Below are positions 18,732 to 27,331 of a DNA stretch of 64,000 nucleotides, piece by piece; the first letter of the stretch is position 1, and each line of letters starts with the position of its first letter. The notes beneath the pieces are model-generated. The model worked only from the letters and a program-made list of their open reading frames with translations, ran no database searches and was not told the DNA's origin. The DNA is from Paracidobacterium acidisoli (GTDB lineage: Bacteria > Acidobacteriota > Terriglobia > Terriglobales > Acidobacteriaceae): assembly GCF_003428625.2 (NCBI RefSeq), contig NZ_QVQT02000001.1, positions 372,001 to 436,000 on the forward strand, read 5' to 3'. The position numbers and the translations under genes were made by a program.

Positions 18732-18741
18732 AGACTTCCTC

Positions 18742-19836
18742 TTACTCCGCCCTTTTGCTGCCTGCGCGCTTTGACGGCTTCTTGGGCGTGGTCTTTGCGG
18801 GATCGGCCTTGTGCGGCTCGGCCCTGGCGGATGCGCGCGACTTTGCGAGGCGGCCGAGAGCGGCCAGCTCCTTCAGATACTGCTGCAGCGGGCGCGCCGG
18901 GCGGCCCCAGAAGACGACGCCCGCTCCCTTTACCTTCTTGTGAGTGAGCACGCCGGAGCCGGAGCCGAGAATGACCTGCTCGCCCACGACGGCGTGATCG
19001 CCGATGCCGACCTGGCCGCCGACGACGGCGTTGTCCTCGATCACGCTCGATCCGGAGATGCCGGTCTGCGCGGCAATGACGACGTTGCGGCCGACCCGGA
19101 CGTTGTGGCCGACGTGGACCAGGTTATCGATCTTGACGCCGCGCGAGAGGCGCGTCTCTTCGAGCGCTCCGCGGTCGACGGTGGAGTTCGCGCCGATCTC
19201 GACATCATCCTCGACGACCAGACGGCCCTGCTGCGGGAACTGGAGGTATTCGCCGGTAGCGGCGTCGCGGACGTAGCCGAAGCCGTCTGAGCCGAGGACG
19301 GCTCCGGCATGGACGACGACGCGCTCGCCCAGCTCCGTGCCCGGATAGAGGACGGCGCGGGGGTAGATCCGGCAGCCGCGGCCGATGGCGACGCCCTGGC
19401 CGATGACGGCGCCAGCGCCGATGCTTACGTCTTCTCCGATGCGGACATCGGCGGCGATGACGGCGTTTGCGCCGACGGAGACACGCTTCTCGAGCCGTGC
19501 CGAGGGATCGACGGAGGCGGCCGGATGGATGCCGGAGTGCTCTTCATGGCCGCGCAGCACCCTGGCCGCGCGAGCGAAGGCCAGCTTCGGATGCTTTACC
19601 AGGAGCAGAGGCCTCGGGGGCGCTGCGTCTCCGGCGAGCCGGGCGGTGGTGATGACGGCGGCGGCCTGAGAGTCTGCGGCCTGACGGAAGGCCTCTTCCT
19701 CTTCGGCGAAGACGATGGCGCCGGCTCCGGCAGTGCCGATGGAGGAGACGCGGGTGATCTCCGCTTCCGACGCCTGGGGTGATCCGGCGGCTGTGAGCTG
19801 GGCGTCGATCAGTTCGGCAAGCTGGATGAGTCGCAT
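18742..19836 (-). CDS. lpxD: UDP-3-O-acylglucosamine N-acyltransferase
   Basis: This enzyme adds the N-linked acyl chain in lipid A synthesis. The 364-residue protein has the N-terminal uridine-binding domain and a long left-handed beta-helix of hexapeptide repeats (IGEDVSIGAGAVIGQGVAI), with the catalytic His in LVHVGHNVRVG. After the helix it carries a basic tail of about 30 residues rich in Lys, Arg, Ala and Pro (KTTPKKPSKRAGSKRAE), which E. coli LpxD lacks. The acyltransferase gene lies upstream on the same strand, beyond a repeat-filled gap. lpxA and lpxC are not in the window. Confidence 0.96.
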   Translation of the reverse strand: MRLIQLAELIDAQLTAAGSPQASEAEITRVSSIGTAGAGAIVFAEEEEAFRQAADSQAAAVITTARLAGDAAPPRPLLLVKHPKLAFARAARVLRGHEEHSGIHPAASVDPSARLEKRVSVGANAVIAADVRIGEDVSIGAGAVIGQGVAIGRGCRIYPRAVLYPGTELGERVVVHAGAVLGSDGFGYVRDAATGEYLQFPQQGRLVVEDDVEIGANSTVDRGALEETRLSRGVKIDNLVHVGHNVRVGRNVVIAAQTGISGSSVIEDNAVVGGQVGIGDHAVVGEQVILGSGSGVLTHKKVKGAGVVFWGRPARPLQQYLKELAALGRLAKSRASARAEPHKADPAKTTPKKPSKRAGSKRAE

Positions 19837-19916
19837 GGGTTTTGTCCGCTCTTCAGTGTAGATGGAAGGGACGGTCTGTGGAGTTGGCGGTGGTACGGAC
19901 AGATGGATACCCGACC

Positions 19917-20000
19917 GGGGCTGAAGCCCCCTTTCCTTTGGACTTGCTTATTCCCCCGGCTAAAGCCGGGGGCTTCTACCGGGTCTCGCTGCGCGAGACG
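19917..20000. repeat. Paired-hairpin intergenic repeat, copy A
   Basis: Three hairpins follow each other: GGGGC-TGAA-GCCCC (19917-19930), a T-rich spacer, CCCCCGGC-TAAA-GCCGGGGG (19953-19972), and, after CTTCTACCGG, GTCTCGC-TGC-GCGAGAC. Copies with the same order occur at 23185-23266 and 28429-28510. Arms differ but covary, keeping pairing. Confidence 0.85.
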
Positions 20001-20062
20001 GGATGTGTTCCGTGGCTACGTCGCTCAGGGGCTGAAGCCCTTTGATTTTTGAGGATGGGTTC

Positions 20063-20082
20063 GGCACGGCTGAAGCCGTGCC
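20063..20082. repeat. Isolated TGAA-loop hairpin
   Basis: GGCACGGC-TGAA-GCCGTGCC is a perfect eight-base-pair stem with the same tetraloop as the first hairpin of the paired repeat. A weaker relative, AGGGGC-TGAA-GCCCTT, lies just upstream at about 20027-20042. Confidence 0.75.
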
Positions 20083-20118
20083 CTGATACAAAGCGATGAC
20101 GCCTCCCATCTTTCGCTT

Positions 20119-20242
20119 CCCACCTTAGCTTCCCGCCCCAGCGAACTTTGTTCGCCGGGGACCCCGGTTCTCCACCCCAGCGCACGAACACCGCGTGCGC
20201 TGGGGACCCCGGTTCGCGAAGGTGGGGCACCCGGATTCTGCG
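20119..20242. repeat. Long nested hairpin repeat (CCCACCTTAG type), expanded copy
   Basis: Outer arms CCCACCTT and AAGGTGGG enclose two internal hairpins, 20136-20160 (CCCCAGCGAAC / GTTCGCCGGGG) and 20175-20205 (CCCCAGCGCACG / CGTGCGCTGGGG). Each of these is followed by ACCCCGGTTC. The element ends in GGGGCACCCGGATTCTGCG, shared with the compact copies at 23348 and 28628. Confidence 0.8.
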
Positions 20243-20312
20243 AAGCGAAGACTGCGGTCGGGATGACAAGAGAAGGAATTAATTGTGGGGGGTATGTCCA
20301 GCAACTCCTTCT

Positions 20313-20368
20313 GAATCAGCGATTTATGAGGGGATTACCTCGGTTATCCCCGGCTAAACTGCTGATTC
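20313..20368. repeat. Two-stem dyad downstream of the LpxL-like gene
   Basis: Outer arms GAATCAGC / GCTGATTC enclose inner arms GGGGAT / ATCCCC with a ten-base loop. It lies about 260 bases beyond the stop of the minus-strand acyltransferase gene. It is not related to the nearby repeat family. It may be a structured RNA or a DNA binding site. Confidence 0.5.
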
Positions 20369-20628
20369 TAAAAGGATGAGGATCGGGCGCGTGAGTACGC
20401 GCTCTCTGCATCGACCAGAGGGTCCGATGACTCACGATCTTTGTCTGCCTGCTCACAGATGACCTGCCGTATGGATTTTCTGCCGCCGTCTCTATTGTAA
20501 GGAGCGGCGCGAAACTCCATGCCAATCCCGGCAAGGAAAAATCATGTTTATTTTGTGCAGCTTACGACGTCTGTTTGAAATGAATGCTTGACAGGACTCA
20601 GGTCAGATACCGGGTGGCTACCGTGGGA

Positions 20629-21528
20629 TCAGTAGACGGGCTTTTCCCCTTCGGGACGGGTCTTCCAGCGGCGATGGACCCAGAGCCACTGGTCCGGGTA
20701 TGTGCGGATGGCCTGCTCGATGGCAGAGGTGAAGCGGGCGGTATTTTCCACGATGTCGCTTTCGCTGTCGCCGGTCGAGACCAGAGGGATCTCCGGACCG
20801 AAGCGGAGGACGTATTTCTGCCCGGACTCTTCCCAGAGCATGAAGCCGGGCAGGACGGCGGCTCCGGTTTTGAGGGCGACGCGGGCGAGGCCGGAGGCGG
20901 TACAGGCCATGTGATCAAAAAAAGGCACGAAGACACCCTGGGGAGGGGTCATGTTGGTGTCCATAAGGATGCCGACGGTCTCGCCCTGGCGCATGGCGGC
21001 GAGCAGGCCACGGGCGAAGTCGTCTTTGTGGAGGACGCGGTTGCCGTGGCGGCAGCGGATGCTGTTGACGAGGGCGTCGACGCGGGGGTTGTCGAGGCGG
21101 CGGATGACCATGCTCATGGGGTAGCCCATGAGGGAGTGGTAGAAGCTGGAGAGCTCCCACGCGCCGAGGTGGCCGGTGACAATGAGGACGCCTTTGCCCC
21201 GGTCGCGGGCAGAGAGGTAGTGGTCGAGCCCCTCGCAGCACAGAAAGCCGGAGGTGTTTTCGCGGGTGTAGCGCGGCATCCGGCAGAACTCGGCGAGGAG
21301 CCAGCCGAGATTGCGGTAGAGGCGGCGCAGAACCTGTTCGCGCTCGGCGGCGGGCATCTGCGGAAAGGCCAGCTCGAGGTTGCGGATGCCGACGCGGCGC
21401 AGACGGGGAAGAATGCGCCAGGCGGCTGCTCCCACTGCGGCACCGGCGCGGCGGGCGACAGGGCGAGGGAGTGCCCCCAGCAGCTTTACCAGCGTCCAGA
21501 CAACGGCAAATTCAAGGGCTTCCCGCAT
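20629..21528 (-). CDS. LpxL/HtrB-family acyltransferase
   Basis: The 299-residue membrane-associated enzyme belongs to the lipid A late acyltransferase family. It has an N-terminal hydrophobic segment (ALEFAVVWTLVKLLGAL), the H-x4-E-like active-site motif GHLGAWELSSF, and later blocks GILMDTN and QWLWVHRRWK. It would transfer an acyl chain to lipid A or a related lipid at the inner membrane. ATG 21528 fits the family start; a longer reading to 21666 adds unlikely residues. It is divergent from the metallo-hydrolase gene. Confidence 0.9.
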   Translation of the reverse strand: MREALEFAVVWTLVKLLGALPRPVARRAGAAVGAAAWRILPRLRRVGIRNLELAFPQMPAAEREQVLRRLYRNLGWLLAEFCRMPRYTRENTSGFLCCEGLDHYLSARDRGKGVLIVTGHLGAWELSSFYHSLMGYPMSMVIRRLDNPRVDALVNSIRCRHGNRVLHKDDFARGLLAAMRQGETVGILMDTNMTPPQGVFVPFFDHMACTASGLARVALKTGAAVLPGFMLWEESGQKYVLRFGPEIPLVSTGDSESDIVENTARFTSAIEQAIRTYPDQWLWVHRRWKTRPEGEKPVY

Positions 21529-21765
21529 CAGTTCGAACAAAGTTCCAGTGTAAATGGACGGGGATCGGGTAAAGAAAGTGCAGATGCCGCCGGAGGCAGG
21601 AGCTTCCGGGAATGGGCGTTTACAGATACCGACACGAAATGCGGCCGGCAACCATCCGCGGTACATTCAGTTGGCTGTGAAGTTTTTGTTCTGAAGCCAA
21701 TTCGCGGCGGCCATTTCATGCAGAATCGAAAAGAAGCCGGCGCCGGTACGGACCAAAGGAGAAGA

Positions 21766-22647
21766 ATGAGATCTATGTCGAAGGCGCTGTCGTCGGTCCT
21801 GTTCCTTGCCGCTGCCTGTATGCCCTTGTGGGCGCAGCAGAATCGATCGAGCGAAGTGATTCTGAAAGAAATCCAGGGGCACCATCAGGGAATGGCCGTG
21901 TGGTGGATGGGCAATTCAGGCTGGCTGGTCAAGTCGGGGGACCTGCTGATCGGTACCGACCTCGATCTGGAGGCCGGTGACAAATCCTATCCCAAGATCC
22001 ATCCGCCGCCGTTAACGCCGCAGCAGCTGGCTGGTGAACTGGACATCGAGTTTGTGACGCACCAGCATGGCGATCACTGCAATGTGTCCACCATCAGGGG
22101 GCTTGCGCAGGGAAGCCGGACCACGTTTGTGCTGCCACAAAGCTGTCTCAGGCAGGTCGCTTCGCTGAATATTCCGAAGGAGCGGATCATCGTTCCCGAG
22201 CCTTTGCACCCCTTCGACATCAAGGGTATTCACGTGGAGCCGATCCATGCGATTCACGGCAATCAGGATTTCACGGTGCTGACTCGCGAACCCGACTTTG
22301 TCGACAATATCGCGCACAACTGCGGCTATGTGTTCAATATCGGGGGCAAGCGAATTCTCGAGCCCGGCGATTCGGTGCTCACCGAAGAGCACCTGAACCT
22401 GAAGAACATCGATGTCCTGTTCGTTTCGCCCACGATTCACAATATGTATACCGACCGCTCGATGATTCTCATCAACAGATTGCAGCCGTCCTACATTTTT
22501 CCCCAGCACTTCGGCACGTACCAGGTGCGGGAGGATATTTCGTTCTGGACTCGCGGTTATCCGGAAGAGCTGAAAATGAATCTCTCGCAGGATCTGCAAA
22601 AGCGCTATCACCAGCTCAGGATCGGGGACATGTTCGAAATTCGCTGA
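21766..22647 (+). CDS. Exported MBL-fold metallo-hydrolase (UlaG-like)
   Basis: The 293-residue protein begins at ATG 21766, five bases after AAAGGAG. It has a signal peptide ending PLWAQ, so it is exported. The metal-binding motif THQHGDHCN is intact, and ILEPGDSVLT and FPQHFGTYQV supply further ligands. The layout resembles the UlaG/UPF0173 branch of the metallo-beta-lactamase fold. The in-frame reading from 20584 to 21765 is the antisense of the acyltransferase gene, not part of this protein. Substrate unknown. Confidence 0.88.
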   Translation: MRSMSKALSSVLFLAAACMPLWAQQNRSSEVILKEIQGHHQGMAVWWMGNSGWLVKSGDLLIGTDLDLEAGDKSYPKIHPPPLTPQQLAGELDIEFVTHQHGDHCNVSTIRGLAQGSRTTFVLPQSCLRQVASLNIPKERIIVPEPLHPFDIKGIHVEPIHAIHGNQDFTVLTREPDFVDNIAHNCGYVFNIGGKRILEPGDSVLTEEHLNLKNIDVLFVSPTIHNMYTDRSMILINRLQPSYIFPQHFGTYQVREDISFWTRGYPEELKMNLSQDLQKRYHQLRIGDMFEIR

Positions 22648-22733
22648 CCTGCGGGCGCAGTGCGCACGTTCTTTGAGCGTGCACTGGCGGATAACAGGAA
22701 GCGAAGTGCACGGCAGGCGTTGGAGGAGGATGA

Positions 22734-23126
22734 ATGGCAGATAACAGGAGCCTTATTGAGCAGGCGTACTCCGCATTCAACAGGCGGGATATCGATGGTG
22801 CACTGGCGCTGATGACGGAAGACGTGAGCTGGCCCAGAGCTTCAGAGGGCGGCAGGGTTGTGGGAAAGGAAGAGATCCGCGCCTACTGGACCCGGCAATG
22901 GGGCGAGTTCGATCCCCGTGTCGAACCGCTGGAGATCAGCGTGGAAGACGGCGGCAGGGTCCGCGTGAGGGTACACCAGCTGGTCAGGAGCCTTCAGGGA
23001 GAGGTTCTGTCGGACAGCGAAGTTCTCCACGTGTTCACGGTGAACAACGGTCTTATCGCAGCCATGCACCTGGGGGATGAGGCCGATACGACGGGTCCGT
23101 CTGCGGCCTTCGCACATCGCTCCTGA
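22734..23126 (+). CDS. SnoaL/NTF2-like protein
   Basis: The 130-residue protein has the NTF2-like pattern: an N-terminal helix pair (LIEQAYSAFNRRDIDGALAL), MTEDVSWP, GKEEIRAYWTRQW, and a final beta sheet. These small cone-shaped proteins bind or isomerise hydrophobic ligands, or are orphans. A strong GGAGGAGG precedes ATG 22734. It is 86 bases downstream of the metallo-hydrolase and may share its transcript. Confidence 0.85.
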   Translation: MADNRSLIEQAYSAFNRRDIDGALALMTEDVSWPRASEGGRVVGKEEIRAYWTRQWGEFDPRVEPLEISVEDGGRVRVRVHQLVRSLQGEVLSDSEVLHVFTVNNGLIAAMHLGDEADTTGPSAAFAHRS

Positions 23127-23184
23127 GTGGCGGCCCGGTTTGTGAGGGACAGGCACCCGGGCGATTTCGTGCTTTGGCAAGGCC

Positions 23185-23266
23185 GGGGCTGAAACCCCTC
23201 TTTTCTCCTTGTCTCTTTCCCCCGGCTAAAGCCGGGGGTTTCTACCGGGTCTCGCTGACGCGAGAT
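23185..23266. repeat. Paired-hairpin intergenic repeat, copy B
   Basis: Same order as copy A: GGGGC-TGAA-ACCCC (one mismatch, 23185-23198), T-rich spacer, CCCCCGGC-TAAA-GCCGGGGG (23219-23238), then TTCTACCGG and GTCTCGC-TGAC-GCGAGAT. Confidence 0.85.
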
Positions 23267-23347
23267 AAGAAGGCATCGATTCCATGTTTGAAGAGATGGA
23301 CATGGGCATCCGGATTTTATGACGGGGCTGAAATGCGATACAGCCCT

Positions 23348-23400
23348 CCCACCTTAGCCGCCAACAACGGGCGGCGAAGATGGGGCACCCGGATTCTGCG
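23348..23400. repeat. CCCACCTTAG hairpin repeat, compact copy B
   Basis: CCCACCTTAGCCGCC pairs with GGCGGCGAAGATGGG over 13 of 15 positions, with a short AACAACG loop. GCACCCGGATTCTGCG follows. The copy at 28628-28680 is nearly identical. Confidence 0.85.
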
Positions 23401-23461
23401 AATACCCAGCCTCATAAAAAGCAAATGCAGATCCCTCGGCTTCCCTCGGGATGACAAGGGA

Positions 23462-23519
23462 GGGATTTGGGATGACAGGGAAAGTCGGGATGATGTTGGG
23501 GGGATTTGGGATGACAGGG
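23462..23519. repeat. 19-base direct repeat
   Basis: GGGATTTGGGATGACAGGG occurs at 23462-23480 and again at 23501-23519, with GGGATGA echoes before and between. It lies inside the repeat-bearing gap. Confidence 0.7.
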
Positions 23520-23834
23520 GAAAGAGTTTTCAGTCCCATGTCCGAACACACGGAGATGGGGCACCGCGGCCAGACTGGAAATCTTAAAAAAATCTGAAAA
23601 CTTCTGCTCCTGTATGAAGGCGCGAACATGAGGCACCGGCCTGCTGCATGCGCTTTTTTTCGGGCTTGTGTCTTTCGGAATTCGCTGTCGTAACCAGAAG
23701 CGGCGTGCGTTGGTAATCGGATGGAAGAGCCGGGAAATATTGTTCGTTCCGTAATCCCGTTGTAACCCAGCGAGTGCCGGTGAACGTTACAAACTTCAGG
23801 TCGGAGAAAAACAATCCGGCGCGGAGGAGCAGTG

Positions 23835-25487
23835 ATGCAAAGGTCTCTCGCTTCATCGCTGGCAGCCATTCTGGTTGCCAGCCAGATGGGCGGTCCCGCA
23901 CTGGCCAGTGCCCAGGTGGACAGCCCCACAGCAACTCCCATCAAACACGTCGTCGTTATTTTCGGTGAGAATATCTCGTTCGACCACTACTTCGGCACCT
24001 ATCCGACTGCGCTGAATCCGAAGGGTGAACCACGGTTCGTTGCCGCTCCCGGCACGCCGAGCGTCAACGGATATACCGACGCGCTGCTGTACAACAATCC
24101 CAACGCACTGAACAAGACGGGCAACGGCACGGGCGCCACGAATCCCTTCCGCCTGGACCGCTCGCAGGCCGCGACGGCCGACCAGGACCACGATTACACG
24201 CCGGAACAGGAAGCCTTCCACGGCGGTCTGATGGACTCCTTCCCGCAGTACACGGGAACGCCCGGACCTCCGCCGACCGGACAGGCGACCAACGGCCTGG
24301 TGATGGGCTACTACGACGGCAACACGGTCACGGCGCTGTGGAACTATGCGCAGCGTTACGCGATCAACGACAACTCCTACGACACGAACTTCGGTCCTTC
24401 GACGCCGGGCGCGATCAATCTGATCTCCGGCCAGACAAATGGCGTGGGCGACCAGATGAACGCCACGGGCGACGTGATCGAGGACGGCAGCGGCGGCTAC
24501 ACGCTGATCAGCGATGCCGATCCGATCGGCGACGTCTGCTCGACGACGACCGGCGCGGTGGTGCAGATGACGGGCCAGAACATCGGCGATCTGCTCAATG
24601 CGAAGGGCATCAGCTGGGGCTGGTTCGAGGGCGGCTTCGACCTGACGGCGAAGAATCCCAACGGCACCACCAACTGCTCGCGCTCGCACACCTCGGCCAT
24701 CACGAACACGAACAAGGCCGACTACATTCCTCACCACGAGCCGTTCCAGTACTACACGTCGACGGCGAACCCGAAGCACACGCGTCCCTCCTCTGTGCGC
24801 CGCATCGGCGAGCAGGGCGACGGTGCGAACCACCAGTACGACACGAGCGACTTCTTCGCTGCTGTCAAGGCGGGGAACTTCCCGGCGGTCAGCTTCCTGA
24901 AGGCTCCCGGCTATCAGGACGCGCATGCCGGCTACTCGGACCCGATCGACGAGCAGGCGTTCGTGGTGCAGGTGATCAACTTCCTCGAGACGCAGCCGGA
25001 GTGGTCTTCGACGGCGGTGTTTATCAACTATGACGATTCGGACGGCTGGTACGATCATCAGCTTGGCCAGATCGTGAACCAGTCGACGACGGCCGCCGAC
25101 GCGCTGACGGCTCCCGGACAGTGCGGCAACGGCACGGAGACGGCTCTGCCGGGTCCGAACAACGTGCAGCATGCGCAGGGCCGCTGCGGCTATGGTCCGC
25201 GTCTGCCTCTGATGCTGATCTCGCCGTGGTCGAAGCAGAACTACGTCGATCACACGCTGACGGATCAGAGCTCGATCATCCGCTTTATCGAAGACAACTG
25301 GCTGAAGAGCCAGCGGATCGGCAACGGTTCGTTCGACGCGATCGCGGGATCGGTGAACAACATGTTCGACTTCAACCGGCGCGATAACGGCGGCGTGTAT
25401 GTACTCGATCCTTCGACGGGTCTGGTGCTGACGAACGGCGGCTCCGGGCATGGCGATGGCGGCTTCGGAGGCTTCGGAGGCCGTTAA
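23835..25487 (+). CDS. Secreted phosphoesterase (phospholipase C / acid phosphatase family)
   Basis: The 550-residue protein starts at ATG 23835 after GGAGGAG. A signal peptide ending ALASAQ is followed by the PF04185-type start VVVIFGENISFDHYFGTYP. Later metal-site blocks include SFLKAPGYQDAHAGYSDP and YDDSDGWYDHQ. The C-terminus is a Gly/His/Asp-rich tail (GSGHGDGGFGGFGGR). The family hydrolyses phospholipids or phosphomonoesters outside the cytoplasm. A strong hairpin terminator follows, so it is likely monocistronic. Confidence 0.92.
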   Translation: MQRSLASSLAAILVASQMGGPALASAQVDSPTATPIKHVVVIFGENISFDHYFGTYPTALNPKGEPRFVAAPGTPSVNGYTDALLYNNPNALNKTGNGTGATNPFRLDRSQAATADQDHDYTPEQEAFHGGLMDSFPQYTGTPGPPPTGQATNGLVMGYYDGNTVTALWNYAQRYAINDNSYDTNFGPSTPGAINLISGQTNGVGDQMNATGDVIEDGSGGYTLISDADPIGDVCSTTTGAVVQMTGQNIGDLLNAKGISWGWFEGGFDLTAKNPNGTTNCSRSHTSAITNTNKADYIPHHEPFQYYTSTANPKHTRPSSVRRIGEQGDGANHQYDTSDFFAAVKAGNFPAVSFLKAPGYQDAHAGYSDPIDEQAFVVQVINFLETQPEWSSTAVFINYDDSDGWYDHQLGQIVNQSTTAADALTAPGQCGNGTETALPGPNNVQHAQGRCGYGPRLPLMLISPWSKQNYVDHTLTDQSSIIRFIEDNWLKSQRIGNGSFDAIAGSVNNMFDFNRRDNGGVYVLDPSTGLVLTNGGSGHGDGGFGGFGGR

Positions 25488-25508
25488 GTTCCCTGCTGCA
25501 CTCTGTAA

Positions 25509-25547
25509 TGCGCCTGCGCTCTCTCCAGGAGCGCGGGCGCAGTCTTT
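25509..25547 (+). terminator. Rho-independent terminator of the phosphoesterase gene
   Basis: TGCGCCTGCGCTC (25509-25521) pairs with GAGCGCGGGCGCA (25529-25541) over 13 bases with one G-T pair; GTCTTTTT follows. Confidence 0.88.
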
Positions 25548-25595
25548 TTAAGGCGGCTGCGGCCGCAGAACGATCTCAGGCGAAAATAAGAAGCA

Positions 25596-27224
25596 ATGTC
25601 CTCTCTTTCGCGCAGCACGCGACGCGCTTTTCTGAAACACAGCGGACTGGCCCTGGCCGGCATGGGGCTGGAACGGGCTTCGGCCTCCGGGCAGGCTCAG
25701 GCATCGACGGCCAAAGCGGCGGCTCTCGATCCTTCGACGCTGAAGCCGTTTGTCGATCCGCTGCCGGTACCGAAGGTGGCGCGGCCGGAGGGCCTGCGGG
25801 CGAATCCGGAAAATCGCGCGGAGAAGATTCCGTACTACCGGATCGCGGCCCGCGAGGTGCGCGTGAAGGTGCATCGCGACCTGAAGCCGACGCGGATGTG
25901 GAGCTTCGGCGATTCGTTTCCGGGGCCGACGATCGAGACGCAGTCGGGCCAGGGAATGATCGTCGACTGGGTGAACGAGCTGCCGAAGCGGCACTTTCTG
26001 CCGATCGATCACACGCTGCACGGAGCGGAGCGCAGCGCGCCGGAGGTGCGGAGCGTGGTGCACCTGCACGGCGGACGCACGCCGGCGGAGAGCGACGGCT
26101 ATCCCGAAAGCTGGACGACGCCGGGGCAGGTGCAGACGTGCTTTTATCCCTGCGCGCAGCACGCGGCGCAGCTTTTTTATCACGACCACACGATGGGCAT
26201 TAACCGGCTGAATATCTACGCGGGCATGCAGGGGATGTTCCTGATCCGCGACCGGCGCGAGGACGAGCTCGAGCTTCCGTCAGGCGCGTACGATATTCCG
26301 CTGCTGGTTGCAGACCGGCTGCTCGATACGGAGGGACAGCTGCGGTATCCGGTGTCGGAATTTCCGGAGCGGCCGTGGGTGCCGGAGGTCTTCGGCAATG
26401 CGATTCTGGTGAACGGAAAGCTGCTGCCGTATCTGGAGGTGGAGCCGCGGCGGTATCGGCTGCGGATCTTCAACGGGTCGAACGGGCGCTTCTACCGGTT
26501 CTCGCTGTCGAACCATGCGGAGTTTCAGGTGATCGCCAACGACCAGGGGCTGCTGGAGGCTCCGGCGACGGTGAAGCGGCTGCCGCTGGCTCCGGCGGAG
26601 CGCGCCGATATTGTGGTGGATTTTGCGCCGATGGCGGGAGCGACGCTGACGATGGTGAGCGACTCCTTCGACATTCTGCAGTTTCGCGTGGCGCAGAAGG
26701 GCGCGGCCGACACGAGCCGTGTGCCGGCGGTGCTGCACACGCCGGCGGTGCAGCTCGATGAGACGAACGCGGCGCGCACGCGGCGGCTGACGCTCGACGA
26801 GCGCATGGATGACGTGCAGCGGTCGATGGGGATGCTGCTGAACAACACGCCGTGGCATGCTCCGGTGACGGAGAAGCCGGTGCTGCACACGTCGGAGATA
26901 TGGGAGCTGGTGAATCTGACGGACGATACGCATCCGATCCACCTGCACCTGGTGCGCTTCCGCATTCTCGACAGGCGGCGCTTCGATACGTTCGATTATC
27001 AGTCGAAGGGCGTGCTGCGCTTTATGGGGCCGGTGGAGGCTCCGGCGGCGCTCGAGGCGGGATGGAAGGACACGGTGCGCGCCGATCCCGGCATGGTGAC
27101 GCGCATTCTGGTACCGTTCGAGGGCTACGCAGGCCGCTACGTGTGGCACTGCCACATTCTCGAGCATGAAGACAACGAGATGATGCGTCCCTACGAAGTG
27201 CTGGCGGCGCCGGAGCCGGCGTAG
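25596..27224 (+). CDS. Tat-exported multicopper oxidase (CotA/CueO-like)
   Basis: The 542-residue protein has a twin-arginine signal (STRRAFLKHSGLALAG). All four copper-binding regions are visible: VHLHGGRTP, FYHDHTMGINR, HPIHLHLVRF, and HCHILEHEDNEMM, so types 1-3 copper can bind. Multicopper oxidases oxidise phenols, metals or bilirubin-like substrates with reduction of oxygen to water in the periplasm. There is no Met-rich insert like that of CueO. A hairpin terminator follows. The in vivo substrate is unknown; copper tolerance or phenol oxidation are both possible. Confidence 0.93.
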   Translation: MSSLSRSTRRAFLKHSGLALAGMGLERASASGQAQASTAKAAALDPSTLKPFVDPLPVPKVARPEGLRANPENRAEKIPYYRIAAREVRVKVHRDLKPTRMWSFGDSFPGPTIETQSGQGMIVDWVNELPKRHFLPIDHTLHGAERSAPEVRSVVHLHGGRTPAESDGYPESWTTPGQVQTCFYPCAQHAAQLFYHDHTMGINRLNIYAGMQGMFLIRDRREDELELPSGAYDIPLLVADRLLDTEGQLRYPVSEFPERPWVPEVFGNAILVNGKLLPYLEVEPRRYRLRIFNGSNGRFYRFSLSNHAEFQVIANDQGLLEAPATVKRLPLAPAERADIVVDFAPMAGATLTMVSDSFDILQFRVAQKGAADTSRVPAVLHTPAVQLDETNAARTRRLTLDERMDDVQRSMGMLLNNTPWHAPVTEKPVLHTSEIWELVNLTDDTHPIHLHLVRFRILDRRRFDTFDYQSKGVLRFMGPVEAPAALEAGWKDTVRADPGMVTRILVPFEGYAGRYVWHCHILEHEDNEMMRPYEVLAAPEPA

Positions 27225-27253
27225 GGCAGGCAGAGAGATTCACGCTCCAAAAG

Positions 27254-27284
27254 AAAAGCGGCCCGCAGAGCAGGCCGCTTTTTT
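27254..27284 (+). terminator. Rho-independent terminator of the multicopper oxidase gene
   Basis: AAAAGCGGCC (27254-27263) pairs perfectly with GGCCGCTTTT (27273-27282) and runs into TTTT. Read on the other strand it also has a T-run, so it may serve the convergent SYLF gene too. Confidence 0.88.
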
Positions 27285-27331
27285 CAGCGGGGAGGGTATC
27301 CGTTTTACCGGTCCTCGTTTGTACCCGGTTT

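Larger units (their letters stand above)
19837..20628. other. Gene-free stretch filled with hairpin repeats
   Basis: The 790-base gap between lpxD and the upstream acyltransferase holds no convincing gene. It contains one copy of the paired-hairpin repeat (19917-20000), two further TGAA-loop hairpins (20027-20042 and 20063-20082), the long nested hairpin (20119-20242), and a separate two-stem dyad (20313-20368). The remaining part up to the acyltransferase shows nothing I recognise. Confidence 0.8.
23127..23834. other. Gene-free stretch with repeats
   Basis: This gap of about 700 bases holds repeat copy B (23185-23266), the compact CCCACCTTAG hairpin (23348-23400), a 19-base direct repeat (23462-23480 and 23501-23519) and the module 23521-23564 that recurs near 28575. 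The last 250 bases before the phosphoesterase show no feature I can name. Confidence 0.8.

Noticed and set aside
20584-21765. N-terminal half of a 687-residue open frame ending at 22647
   Set aside because: It lies antisense to the LpxL-like gene, has shadow-type composition, and the real metallo-hydrolase starts at 21766 with its own ribosome site and signal peptide.
23853-25451. 532-codon minus-strand open frame
   Set aside because: Antisense of the phosphoesterase, very Arg-rich.
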